DNA from: Actinomycetes bacterium
Lineage (GTDB): Bacteria; Actinomycetota; Acidimicrobiia; Acidimicrobiales; Bog-793
Direction of reading: 5' to 3'
DNA length: 35,306 bases
NCBI GenBank assembly: GCA_021796545.1
Contig: JAKABX010000008.1
Span: 1 to 35,306, forward strand
Positions 26,599 to 35,224 of this stretch are shown one piece after another; within the stretch, counting starts at the first letter, position 1; every line of letters starts with the position of its first letter. A program made the position numbers and the translations under genes. The notes under the pieces were generated by a model. The model did not search any database. It saw only the letters and a program-made list of their open reading frames with translations, and was not told the origin of the DNA.

Positions 26599-27110
26599 CC
26601 CAGCCCAAGTACGCCCCCATCCCCGCCGAGGACGAGGTCCGCCCCGGCTACCACCTGCCCGTCCCGCGCCCGTGGCGCCCGCACCGCCCGGCCGACTTCC
26701 GCCCCGGGCGGCGCTTCTCCGGCACGGGTGCGGGCACGCCCGGACCCGACCAGGGTTACGCGCTGCGCCTCGCCCGGCGCTTTGCCGAGAGCGTCCAGCT
26801 CGCCCCGGGCGAGCACCTCGACGACGCCCTCGCCGCTGCGGTCACCGCGGCGATGGCCCGCGCGGCGCGCGCCGGGCGCGCACCGGTCGCGACCGACGTC
26901 GAGGCGGCGCTGTGGCTCCTCGGCTACCTCGGCGAGGCCGATCCGGCGCTGGTGACCCTCCGGCGCCACCTCGTCACCGGTGCGGCGCACGACTACTGGG
27001 ACCGCCGCGCGCTCGTCGCCGCGCTGCCGCCCGAGGCGCTCGCGGCCCCGATCGCGGAGCTGCGCGCCGATGCCCGCGCGTATCAGAACCGCCTGGTGGG
27101 CACCGTCTAA
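26595..27110 (+). CDS. Conserved hypothetical protein
   Basis: ATGA overlap with cimA; MTQPKYAPIPAEDEVRPGYHLPVPRPWRPHRPADFRPGRRFSGTGAGTPGPDQGYALRLARRFAES...; no named family recognised. Confidence 0.75.
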   Translation: MTQPKYAPIPAEDEVRPGYHLPVPRPWRPHRPADFRPGRRFSGTGAGTPGPDQGYALRLARRFAESVQLAPGEHLDDALAAAVTAAMARAARAGRAPVATDVEAALWLLGYLGEADPALVTLRRHLVTGAAHDYWDRRALVAALPPEALAAPIAELRADARAYQNRLVGTV

Positions 27111-27161
27111 CCTGGTCGCTGAGCCGGCATCGCGCCGTCGCGGCCGGCCGGGGAGGTCCAC

Positions 27162-27452
27162 ATGGGCGTCATGGACAAGCTCAAGGCGCAGGCGACCCAG
27201 CTCGCCGAGCGTGCCCAGGAGGCCGGCAAGATCGGCCAGGCCAAGCTCGAGGCGCTCCAGGCGCGCCGACGCGCCGACGCGCTGTGCGCGGAGCTCGGCC
27301 GGCTCACCTTCCGCGCGCGTACCGAGCGCGGTCTTCCCGGCGACGACCGCCGGATGAGCGATCTCGTCGAGCAGCTGCGCCAGTACGAGGCGGAGTACGG
27401 CTCGCTCGACGACGAGCCCGAGGAGGAGGAGGAGCCGTCGGCGGAAAACTGA
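27162..27452 (+). CDS. Small hypothetical protein, basic helical N-terminus and acidic C-terminal tail
   Basis: MGVMDKLKAQATQLAERAQEAGKIGQAKLEALQARRRADALCAELGRLTFRARTERG...DDEPEEEEEPSAEN; GGGGAGG SD upstream. Confidence 0.75.
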   Translation: MGVMDKLKAQATQLAERAQEAGKIGQAKLEALQARRRADALCAELGRLTFRARTERGLPGDDRRMSDLVEQLRQYEAEYGSLDDEPEEEEEPSAEN

Positions 27453-27588
27453 GCACGCCGGGAGGCCCTGGCGGCGTCGCGCCGGTCGCCACGATGACCC
27501 TCCTCGGCGCGCGTCGGGTTCCCCGACGTGTGCGCCGCGGTCCGGCCGGCAGCGGAGGGGCGATGGCCCGAGCGGGTGGCACGAGGCC

Positions 27589-28407
27589 GTGAGCGCCGCC
27601 GAGGGCGCGTCGCGGCACGCCCTTTTCGGAGGGCTCTCGCCCGAGAACCGCCGGGCCGCGCGCCACCACCTCTTCTTCACCCTCCTCTACGGCGTGCTCG
27701 CGCTCGGCGCGCTCGGTGCGGGCTCGACGACGCGCCTTGCGAACTTCCGTCCGCCGCCGGGGACGCCCCAGATCGAGCCGCGCGCGGCCGCCGCCGCGGC
27801 GCTCGTCGCCTTCGTCGTCTTCGGCATCCTCGCGACGCGCCGGGCCGCACGCGCGCTCGCGGCGCTCATGACCGTCCGCGCGGCGCGGGCCGCGGCGGCG
27901 GGCGTCCGGCTGCTCGTCGAGGCCGTCGGCTACGTCGTCGTGCTGTTCGGCGCGCTCGGCCTCGGGGGGGTGAACGCGGGACGCCTGCTCATCGGCGGCA
28001 CCGTCGCCGGTATCGTGCTCGGCATCGCCGCCCAGCAGAGCCTCGCGAACATCTTCGCGGGCTTCGTGCTCTCGGTCGCGCGGCCCTTCAGCGTCGGGGA
28101 CAACATCCGCGTGCGGGCGGGCGCGCTCAACGGACCCTTCGACGGCGTCGTGCTCGGGATGAGCCTGACCTACGTCACGCTCTTTGTCGAGGGCGGGGTG
28201 CTGAAGGTGCCCAACGCCGCGCTGCTCGCCGCGGCCGTCGGCCAGTACCCCGCGAAGGACCGCTCCGTCGTCGACGCCGCGCGCGCGGCGGGCGCGCCCT
28301 TCACCCCACCCCAGGGGGTCGCGGCGGTTCCCGGGCCCGTCGTCGACGACGCGTCGCTCAGGGCTCCCGCGCGTCCGGCCCGGGAGGGCCCAGCAGACGC
28401 CACATGA
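27589..28407 (+). CDS. MscS-like mechanosensitive ion channel domain protein
   Basis: Multiple TM helices then GTVAGIVLGIAAQQSLANIFAGFVLSVARPFSVGDNIRVRAGALNGPFDGVVLGMSLTYVTLFVEGGVLKVPNAALL. Confidence 0.88.
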   Translation: MSAAEGASRHALFGGLSPENRRAARHHLFFTLLYGVLALGALGAGSTTRLANFRPPPGTPQIEPRAAAAAALVAFVVFGILATRRAARALAALMTVRAARAAAAGVRLLVEAVGYVVVLFGALGLGGVNAGRLLIGGTVAGIVLGIAAQQSLANIFAGFVLSVARPFSVGDNIRVRAGALNGPFDGVVLGMSLTYVTLFVEGGVLKVPNAALLAAAVGQYPAKDRSVVDAARAAGAPFTPPQGVAAVPGPVVDDASLRAPARPAREGPADAT

Positions 28408-28840
28408 GCAGGTGCGGGAGGCCGATCTCGCTGAACTCGCCGCCGAGCGCGACGAACCCGGCCCGCTCGTAGAGGCGGCGCGCCGGGACGCGTGCGTGGC
28501 ACCAGACCACCTCGCCGCCGCCCTGCGCCGCGATCTCGAGGGCGCGCGCGAGCAGCGCCGTGCCGGTCCCGCCGCGGTACGCGGGGAGCACCGCCATGCC
28601 CCTCAGGCGCCACGCGGGTCCGTGCACCCCGATCTCGGCCGGCGCCGGCTCGGGGACGAGCAGGCAGCACCCGACGAGCTTGTCGGTTCCGTCACCCGCG
28701 GCGGCGAACGCACCGAGCGCGAGCGTGCCGTGGACCTCGTCGCCCCCGAGGGGGAGATCGCGCAGTGGTCCGGTGCGCAGCACCGCGGCGCGCAGTGCCT
28801 TGGTCTCGGCGGGGGGCAGGAAACGCAGTGTGGTCGACAT
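28358..28840 (-). CDS. GNAT family N-acetyltransferase
   Basis: MSTTLRFLPPAETKALRAAVLRTGPLRDLPLGGDEVHGTLALGAFA...AWRLRGMAVLPAYRGGTGTALLARALEIAAQGGGEVVWCHARVPARRLYERAGFV. Confidence 0.85.
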   Translation of the reverse strand: MSTTLRFLPPAETKALRAAVLRTGPLRDLPLGGDEVHGTLALGAFAAAGDGTDKLVGCCLLVPEPAPAEIGVHGPAWRLRGMAVLPAYRGGTGTALLARALEIAAQGGGEVVWCHARVPARRLYERAGFVALGGEFSEIGLPHLLMWRLLGPPGPDAREP

Positions 28841-28878
28841 CGCCGGGGAGACTACGCGTCGGCGCGACAATGGCGGGC

Positions 28879-29922
28879 GTGCGGACGACACCGGCTCCAC
28901 CCGACGCGCCCGCCCTTCGGGGCGCGCGCCACGACCTCAACACCACGGCGACCGATGCCCAGGGGCGCGACCCGGGCGCGCAGGGCGTCGGGTGCGTCGA
29001 CGCCGCGACACTCGGGGTCGGGACGACCCGGGCGCGGACATCCCAGCTCAGCCAGGTCATCACGCTCATCGCCGTCGTCGTGCCCGCCGGCGCCGTGCTG
29101 TCGGCGGCCGGTGTCCTCTGGGGGGTGGGGTTCGGGCCCCTCGACCTGTGGTGCTTCCTCGGCTTCTACGTCGCGACGGGGCTCGGCATCACCGTCGGGT
29201 ACCACCGCTACTTCACCCATCGCTCCTTCGAGGCCGTCGCGCCGGTGAAGGTGCTGCTCGCGATCCTCGGGGCGATGACGCTGCAGGGCCCGGTCACCCA
29301 GTGGGTCACCGACCACCGCAAGCACCACGCCCGCTCGGACGCGGCGGGGGACCCGCACTCGCCGCACCTGCACGGCGACGGCGTTCTCAACACCGTGCGC
29401 GGGCTGTGGCACGCCCACGTCGGCTGGATGTTCACGACCAAGGGCATGGAGCGCAACGAACTGTACGGCCGCGACCTGTACGAGGACCCGGTGATCCGCC
29501 TCATCGACCGCCTCTACCTGGTCTGGGTCCTCGCCTCGGTCGCCCTGCCGTTCCTCGTCGGCTGGCTCGCCACGGGCAGCGTCGGGCGCGGTATCGAGGT
29601 CATGGTCTGGGCGGGTCTCGTGCGGATCTTCTGCTTCGAGCACGCGACCTTCGCCGTCAACTCGATCTGCCACACCTTCGGGCGGCGCGCCTATGACGCG
29701 CACGACGAGAGCCGCAACAACTGGGTCGTGGCCCTGCTCACCTTCGGCGAGGGGTGGCACAACAACCACCACGCCTTCCCGCGTTCGGCGCGCCACGGCC
29801 TCGGCCGCCTCCAGATCGACCTCTCCTTCCTCGTCATCTCTGCCCTGGCCAGGGCGCGGCTCGCCTCGGGGCTGCGCCTGCCGACGGCCGCCCAGCGCGC
29901 CCGGGTGGCACGCGCCGCGTAA
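28879..29922 (+). CDS. Acyl-CoA / fatty acid desaturase (delta-9 type)
   Basis: Histidine boxes HRYFTHRSF, HRKHHARSD, HNNHHAFPRSARHG; YNC-like 'TFGEGWHNNHH'. GTG start chosen by leaderless -10 geometry; alternative ATG 28870. Confidence 0.92.
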   Translation: MRTTPAPPDAPALRGARHDLNTTATDAQGRDPGAQGVGCVDAATLGVGTTRARTSQLSQVITLIAVVVPAGAVLSAAGVLWGVGFGPLDLWCFLGFYVATGLGITVGYHRYFTHRSFEAVAPVKVLLAILGAMTLQGPVTQWVTDHRKHHARSDAAGDPHSPHLHGDGVLNTVRGLWHAHVGWMFTTKGMERNELYGRDLYEDPVIRLIDRLYLVWVLASVALPFLVGWLATGSVGRGIEVMVWAGLVRIFCFEHATFAVNSICHTFGRRAYDAHDESRNNWVVALLTFGEGWHNNHHAFPRSARHGLGRLQIDLSFLVISALARARLASGLRLPTAAQRARVARAA

Positions 29923-29924
29923 AG

Positions 29925-29942
29925 GGGCGCGCGGGCGCGCCC
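29925..29942 (+). terminator. Short GC hairpin directly after desaturase stop
   Basis: GGGCGCG (29925-29931) CGGG CGCGCCC (29936-29942), begins 3 nt after the TAA. Confidence 0.45.
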
Positions 29943-30015
29943 GTTCCGGGCGCGATGCTGGAGGCACAGACCCGCGTCGGGGCCGTCCCCCGCGCCACCT
30001 CCCGGGGACCCCCTG

Positions 30016-31617
30016 ATGCTCACCGCCCACGACCTCGAGCTCACCGCCGGCGGCCGCCTGCTCCTCCAGGCGGTCTCGTTCCAGATCGCGCCCGGCGATC
30101 GGGTGGGGCTCGTCGGCCGCAACGGCGCCGGCAAGACGACGCTGACCCGCGTGCTCGCCGGCGAGGCCCTGCCGGCGGGGGGCACGGTTCGTCACAGCGG
30201 GCCGATCGCCTACCTGCCCCAGGACCCCCGCACCGGGGACCTCGGGGTGCACGCCCGCGACCGCGTGCTCTCGGCCCGCGGCCTCGACCGCCTGGCGATC
30301 GAGCTCGGCGACGCCGCGGCGAAGATGGGGACCGGCGACGAGGCGGGACGGGACGCCGCGATGCGGCGCTACGCGCGCCTCGAGCAGCGCTTCGAGGCGC
30401 TCGGGGGATGGGCGGCCCAGGCCGAGGCCGAGGCGATCACCTCCAGCCTCGCCCTGGCGCCCCGCGTCCTCGACCAGCCGCTCGCGACGCTGTCGGGCGG
30501 TCAGCGGCGCCGAGTGGAGCTCGCGCGCGTGCTCTTCTCCGGCGCGGGCGCGCTCCTGCTCGACGAGCCGACCAACCACCTCGACGCCGACTCGGTCGCG
30601 TGGCTGCGCTCGTTCCTGCGCGCGCACGACGGCGGGCTCGTGCTCATCAGCCATGACACCGGGCTGCTCGAGGCGACGGTGAACCGGGTCTTCCACCTCG
30701 ATGCCACGCGCCAGCAGCTCGACGTCTACAACGTCTCCTGGCGGGCGTATCTCGACCTGAAGGCCGCGGACGATCGCCGGCGCAGCCGTGAACGCCAGAA
30801 CGCCGAGCGCAAGATCGCGGTTCTGCGCGCCCAGGCCGACCGCATGCGCGCCACGGCCACCAAGGCACGCGCCGCCCACCAACTCGACCGGCGCGCGGCG
30901 CGCCTCGCGGACGACCTGCCCGAGAGCCGGCGCGCGGCCAAGGTCGCGCGGCTGTCCTTCCCCGATCCCGCACCGGCCGGTCGCACCCCCCTGCAGGCGC
31001 GGGGGCTCGCCAAGCGTTACGGCTCGCTCGAGGTGTTCACCGGCGTCGACCTCGCGATCGACCGGGGCAGCCGCGTCGTCGTCCTCGGGCTGAACGGTGC
31101 GGGCAAGACGACGCTGCTCAAGATCCTCGCCGGGGTCGAGGAGCTAGACGCCGGCGAGGTGGTCGCCGGCCACGGGCTGCGCGTCGGCTACTACGCCCAG
31201 GAGCACGAGACGCTCGACGCCCACGCGGGGGTCTTCGCGAACCTGCGCCGCAACGCGCCGGCGTCGATGACCGACACCGAGCTGCGCAGCGTGCTCGGCG
31301 CGTTCCTTTTCGGGGGCGATCGCATGGACCAGCCGGCCGGGACCCTGTCGGGGGGCGAGAAGACCCGCCTCGCGCTCGCGGCGCTCGTGGTCTCCTCGGC
31401 GAACCTGCTCCTGCTCGACGAGCCGACGAACAACCTCGACCCCGAGAGCCGGCGCGAGGTGCTCGCATCGCTACGCTCCTATCGAGGGGCCATCGTGCTC
31501 GTCACCCACGACCCCGGTGCCGTCGAGGCGCTCGCGCCCGAGCGCGTGCTGCTCATGCCCGACGGCGTCGAGGACCACTGGAGCGCCGAGCTCGCGGACC
31601 TCGTCGCGCTGGCGTGA
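30016..31617 (+). CDS. ABC-F family ATP-binding protein (duplicated ABC domains)
   Basis: Two Walker A (GRNGAGKTT, GLNGAGKTT), two LSGGQ-like (TLSGGQRRRVELAR, TLSGGEKTRLALA), LLLDEPTNHLD and LLLDEPTNNLD, no TM domain. Confidence 0.95.
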   Translation: MLTAHDLELTAGGRLLLQAVSFQIAPGDRVGLVGRNGAGKTTLTRVLAGEALPAGGTVRHSGPIAYLPQDPRTGDLGVHARDRVLSARGLDRLAIELGDAAAKMGTGDEAGRDAAMRRYARLEQRFEALGGWAAQAEAEAITSSLALAPRVLDQPLATLSGGQRRRVELARVLFSGAGALLLDEPTNHLDADSVAWLRSFLRAHDGGLVLISHDTGLLEATVNRVFHLDATRQQLDVYNVSWRAYLDLKAADDRRRSRERQNAERKIAVLRAQADRMRATATKARAAHQLDRRAARLADDLPESRRAAKVARLSFPDPAPAGRTPLQARGLAKRYGSLEVFTGVDLAIDRGSRVVVLGLNGAGKTTLLKILAGVEELDAGEVVAGHGLRVGYYAQEHETLDAHAGVFANLRRNAPASMTDTELRSVLGAFLFGGDRMDQPAGTLSGGEKTRLALAALVVSSANLLLLDEPTNNLDPESRREVLASLRSYRGAIVLVTHDPGAVEALAPERVLLMPDGVEDHWSAELADLVALA

Positions 31618-31623
31618 GGCCGC

Positions 31624-31653
31624 GGGATTCACAGCGATCTTTCAGGGATTCAC
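31624..31653 (+). repeat. Direct repeat GGGATTCAC x2, period 21 bp, in abcF-htrA intergenic region
   Basis: GGGATTCAC at 31624-31632 and 31645-31653. Confidence 0.65.
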
Positions 31654-31780
31654 CAGAGCAGTCCGAGAACCGCCGGCAAGGATGTCCATGAAGCCGTGCG
31701 AGAGACCAGAGGCGGTGCGAGGAACCGCCCCCCGCACCCCGAGACGGCGTCGAAGAGGGCGCCGGTTCTAAGGAGAAGCC

Positions 31781-33325
31781 ATGGACCCGAGGAACGAAGA
31801 CCAAGGCCCTGAGCAGGCCTTCGCGCCGACGGGCGAACTGCGACCCGAGGACACGGCGCCCCTTGCGCCGGCCGGCGAGAGTCGCCCGCCACTTCCCCCC
31901 GATCTCGCAGGGTCCCCGTCGGCCCCCGCCGCACCGCTGCCGCCGGATCTCGGCGCGCGCAGGGACGCGGCACCTGCCGCCGGTTGGGGACCGCGTCCCC
32001 CCGCCTTCGATCCGGCGGGTGCCGGGATGCCGCCGGAGGGCCCACCGCCGCCGTACTCCCCCCCCTACGGCTGGGCGTGGCCCTCCGGCGGCGCAGAGCC
32101 GCCGGCCGAGCCGCCCCGGCGGCGCCGGCGCCTCGGCGTCGTAAGCACGGTGGCCGCTGTCGCGCTGGTGGCGGGCGGGCTCGGCGCGGGCCTCGGCGTC
32201 GCCTTCGGGACGGGCCCCTCGTCGAACGCCGGCTCGAGCCCGTCGGGCTCGATCGCCCCGCTCCCGCGCTCGAGCGAGACCTCGATCTCGTCGGCGGGCG
32301 GCGCGCGCTCGGTCGGGGCGATCACCGCCGCGGTCGAGCCGTCGGTCGTCGACATCAACGTCAACGTCGCGAGCCCCGCCGGCTACCAGCAGCAGCAGGC
32401 CGCCGGGACCGGCATGATCGTCACCTCCTCGGGCGAGGTCTTGACGAACAACCACGTCGTCGAGGACGCGACCTCGATCCACATCGTCGTCGCGCACCAC
32501 GGCACCTACACCGGCCGGGTGCTCGGCGTCGACCCCACCAGGGACGTCGCCCTCGTCCAGATCGTCAACCCGCCGAAGAACCTTCCCTATGTGACCCTCG
32601 GCGACTCGGCAACAGTGCAGGTGGGCGACAGCGTCGTGGCGATCGGCAACGCGTACGGCCTCGGCGGCACGCCGTCGGTCGCGACGGGGATCGTCTCGGC
32701 GCTCGGCCGCACCATCACCGCCTCGGACCAGAGCGCGACCTCCGCAGTCGAGACGCTGCACAACCTCATCCAGACGAGCGCCCAGATCGCGGCCGGCGAC
32801 TCGGGCGGCCCACTGGTCAACACGCGCGGTGAGGTCATCGGGATGGACACCGCGGCGGCCTCGGGGGAGGGCGGCACACTCGGGTTCGCGATCCCGATCA
32901 ACACCGCGCGTCAGATCGTGCTGCAGATCGAGCACGGCAAGGCCACCGGTGGCGTGATCATCGGCGAGTCGCCCTTCCTCGGCATCGAGGAGCAACCGAC
33001 CACGGGCCTCGGCAACTCGGGTCTCGGCGGCTTCGGCGGCTTCGGCGGCTTCGGCGGCCTGCCGGGCTTCGGCAACAGCGGATCGACCCAGAGCGTGAGC
33101 GGCGTCGCCCTCTACGACGTCATCCAGGGCAGCCCGGCCCAGCGGGCGGGACTGTCGGCGGGCGACACGATCACCGCCGTCGACGGGACCCGGACGCCGA
33201 ACTGGACGGCTCTGACCAAGATCATCGAGGCGAGAAAGCCGGGCCAGTCGGTGACCGTCTCCTACGTCGACACCAACGGAGCGACCCACACCGTGACGAT
33301 CACCTTGGCCGGCCTGCCGAAGTAG
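31781..33325 (+). CDS. HtrA/DegP-like trypsin-family serine protease with PDZ domain, membrane-anchored
   Basis: Pro/Ala-rich cytoplasmic N-terminus, TM VVSTVAAVALVAGGLGAGLGVAF, catalytic NNHVVED / DVALVQI / GDSGGPLVN, C-terminal PDZ. Confidence 0.94.
   Translation: MDPRNEDQGPEQAFAPTGELRPEDTAPLAPAGESRPPLPPDLAGSPSAPAAPLPPDLGARRDAAPAAGWGPRPPAFDPAGAGMPPEGPPPPYSPPYGWAWPSGGAEPPAEPPRRRRRLGVVSTVAAVALVAGGLGAGLGVAFGTGPSSNAGSSPSGSIAPLPRSSETSISSAGGARSVGAITAAVEPSVVDINVNVASPAGYQQQQAAGTGMIVTSSGEVLTNNHVVEDATSIHIVVAHHGTYTGRVLGVDPTRDVALVQIVNPPKNLPYVTLGDSATVQVGDSVVAIGNAYGLGGTPSVATGIVSALGRTITASDQSATSAVETLHNLIQTSAQIAAGDSGGPLVNTRGEVIGMDTAAASGEGGTLGFAIPINTARQIVLQIEHGKATGGVIIGESPFLGIEEQPTTGLGNSGLGGFGGFGGFGGLPGFGNSGSTQSVSGVALYDVIQGSPAQRAGLSAGDTITAVDGTRTPNWTALTKIIEARKPGQSVTVSYVDTNGATHTVTITLAGLPK
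33025..33060 (+). repeat. Four copies of a 9-bp tandem repeat (CGGCGGCTT) encoding GGF repeats in the HtrA protease-PDZ linker
   Basis: CGGCGGCTT x3 plus CGGCGGCCT; protein GLGGFGGFGGFGGLPGFGNSG. Confidence 0.85.
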
Positions 33326-33341
33326 CGGGACGGCCGGGATC

Positions 33342-33379
33342 GAGGGGCGGGGCGCGCGGGCGAGCGCGCTCCGCCCCTC
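33342..33379. terminator. Bidirectional hairpin terminator between htrA-like gene and DUF3039 gene
   Basis: GAGGGGCGG (33342-33350) / CCGCCCCTC (33371-33379) plus inner GCGCGC (33352-33357) / GCGCGC (33364-33369), between convergent genes. Confidence 0.7.
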
Positions 33380-33392
33380 AGGCGCGCGTCGC

Positions 33393-33710
33393 TCAGCGCG
33401 CCGGGAGCTTCCAGCCGTTCGCCGTCGCGATCTCCGCGCAGCTCGGGCAGAGCGGGTAGCGCTTGGGGTCGCGTCCCGGGGTCCAGATCTTGCCGCAGAG
33501 CGCGCGCACGGGCGTGCCGTTGACCATGCCCTCGACGACCGAATTGCCGACGGGCACGAAGTCGCCGCCCTCTGGCGTGTAGCCCTCGAGGACGATATGG
33601 GTCATCCGCTCGTGGTCGCCGTCGAGGGTCGGCTCCAGGCGCTCGAGGACCTCGACCGCCGGCGCGCGCCGCAGCTCGGTGTCGGCTCCAGAGGTGGTGA
33701 TCGGGCTCAT
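33393..33710 (-). CDS. DUF3039 domain-containing protein
   Basis: MTHIVLEGYTPEGGDFVPVGNSVVEGMVNGTPVRALCGKIWTPGRDPKRYPLCPSCAEIATANGWKLPAR; actinobacterial DUF3039 style with C...CPSC. Confidence 0.85.
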   Translation of the reverse strand: MSPITTSGADTELRRAPAVEVLERLEPTLDGDHERMTHIVLEGYTPEGGDFVPVGNSVVEGMVNGTPVRALCGKIWTPGRDPKRYPLCPSCAEIATANGWKLPAR

Positions 33711-33764
33711 CGGCTCCAGGATCGCGCGTCGTGGGGTGCGGCGCGGCGCGCCTATCCTCCCGGC

Positions 33765-34310
33765 ATGCCAAGGACAGCGCCCGGTGCGGCGGCGCTCGGG
33801 TTCCGCGCCGCGACCGACGACGACGTCGCGGCCATCGTCGCCCTCGTCGAGTCCGCCTACCGGGGCGACGCGAGCCGAGAGGGGTGGACCACCGAGGCAG
33901 ACCTGCTCGACGGCCAGCGGACCGACCCGGCCTCGGTGTGCGCCCTCCTCGCCACGCCCGGCAGCGAGATCCTGCTCGCCGAGAGCGACGGCGAGCTCGT
34001 CGGCTGCTGCCACCTCGCGCGCCGCGCTTGGCACTGCGACTTCGGAATGTTCGCGGTGCGGCCCGCCGCCCAGGGACGCGGCGTCGGTGCAGCGCTGCTC
34101 GCACAGGCCGAGGCCCGTGCCGCAGCGCTCGGCGCGACGGTGATGAAGATGCAGGTCATCGTCCAGCGGACCGAGCTGCGCGCGTGGTACGAGCGCCGCG
34201 GCTACGCGCCGACCGGCGAGTCGGCGCCCTTCCCCTACAACGACGAGCGCTATGGCATCCCCAAGCGGGACGACCTCAGCTTCGTCGTGCTCGGCAAGGC
34301 GCTCGTCTGA
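33765..34310 (+). CDS. GNAT family N-acetyltransferase
   Basis: FRAATDDDVAAIVALVESAYRGDASREGWTTEADLLDGQRTDPASV...FGMFAVRPAAQGRGVGAALLAQAEARAAALGA; start 33765 within longer ORF. Confidence 0.88.
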   Translation: MPRTAPGAAALGFRAATDDDVAAIVALVESAYRGDASREGWTTEADLLDGQRTDPASVCALLATPGSEILLAESDGELVGCCHLARRAWHCDFGMFAVRPAAQGRGVGAALLAQAEARAAALGATVMKMQVIVQRTELRAWYERRGYAPTGESAPFPYNDERYGIPKRDDLSFVVLGKALV

Positions 34311-35224
34311 GCCCGGCGGTCCCCGCCCCCATCCCCTACCAGGGGAGCAAGCGCCGCCTCGCGCCCGCGATCTGCGCGCTCGTCCCCGCCGACGCCACGC
34401 GGCTGCACGAGCCCTTCTGCGGGGCCGCGGCCGTCTCGCTCGCGGCGCTGTCGGCCGGCCGGGTCGCCGAGGTCGTGCTGAACGACGCGGACAGAGCACT
34501 GATGGCGCTGTGGGCAGCGATCGTGGCGGCGCCCGGCGAGCTCGCGGCGTCCTACCGGCACCTGTTCGAGGCACAGGAGGAGGACCCCCGCGCCTTCTAC
34601 GACGCCTGCCGGGTCGCGTTCAACGCGACCCGCCGCCCCGAGCTGCTGCTCTTCCTCCTCGCCCGCTGCGCCAAGGCGGCGGTCCGCTACAACGCGCGCG
34701 GCGAGTTCAACCAGGCGCCCGACAACCGCCGCCGCGGTGCGCGTCCCGGTCTCGTCGCGCGGCGCCTGCACGCTGCCGCCGCTTTGCTGCGCGGTCGCTG
34801 CACGCTTCAAACCGGCGACTACCGCGAGGCGCTCGGGGCGGTGGCTCCGGGCGACGTCGCCTATCTCGATCCCCCCTACCAGGGTGTGAGCGGGCCGCGC
34901 GACCGCCGCTACGTCGCCCCGCTCGATCTCGGGGGCTTCCTCGACGCGCTCGAGGCCGCGGCGAAAGCCGGCGTGTCGTTCCTCCTGAGCTTCGATGGGC
35001 GCACGGGCGGACGCGCCCACGGCGTCGCGCTGCCCGCCGGGCTCGGGCTCACCCGCGTCGAGCTCGATGCCGGGCGCTCGAGCCAGGCGACGCTGCTCGG
35101 GCGCGCGGAGCGTACCGTCGAGTCCCTCTACCTCTCGCCTGCGTTGCTCGAGCGCCTCGGGGGCCGTCGCGAGGTGGCCGGGCACCTTGCCGGCGCCGCG
35201 CTGACCGCCCGGCTCGCGTCCTGA
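34307..35224 (+). CDS. Dam-like (D12 class) DNA adenine N6-methyltransferase, non-canonical start likely
   Basis: PIPYQGSKRRLAPAICALVP, HEPFCGAAAVSLAAL, VVLNDADRALMALW, VAYLDPPYQGVSG. First plausible in-frame start is CTG 34307 overlapping GNAT TGA. Confidence 0.82.
   Translation: MSPAVPAPIPYQGSKRRLAPAICALVPADATRLHEPFCGAAAVSLAALSAGRVAEVVLNDADRALMALWAAIVAAPGELAASYRHLFEAQEEDPRAFYDACRVAFNATRRPELLLFLLARCAKAAVRYNARGEFNQAPDNRRRGARPGLVARRLHAAAALLRGRCTLQTGDYREALGAVAPGDVAYLDPPYQGVSGPRDRRYVAPLDLGGFLDALEAAAKAGVSFLLSFDGRTGGRAHGVALPAGLGLTRVELDAGRSSQATLLGRAERTVESLYLSPALLERLGGRREVAGHLAGAALTARLAS

Noticed and set aside
33731-34300. N-terminal extension of the Dam-like methylase implied by the 497-aa ORF track entry
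   Set aside because: The extension is the out-of-frame shadow of the GNAT gene and shows Arg-rich non-coding composition.
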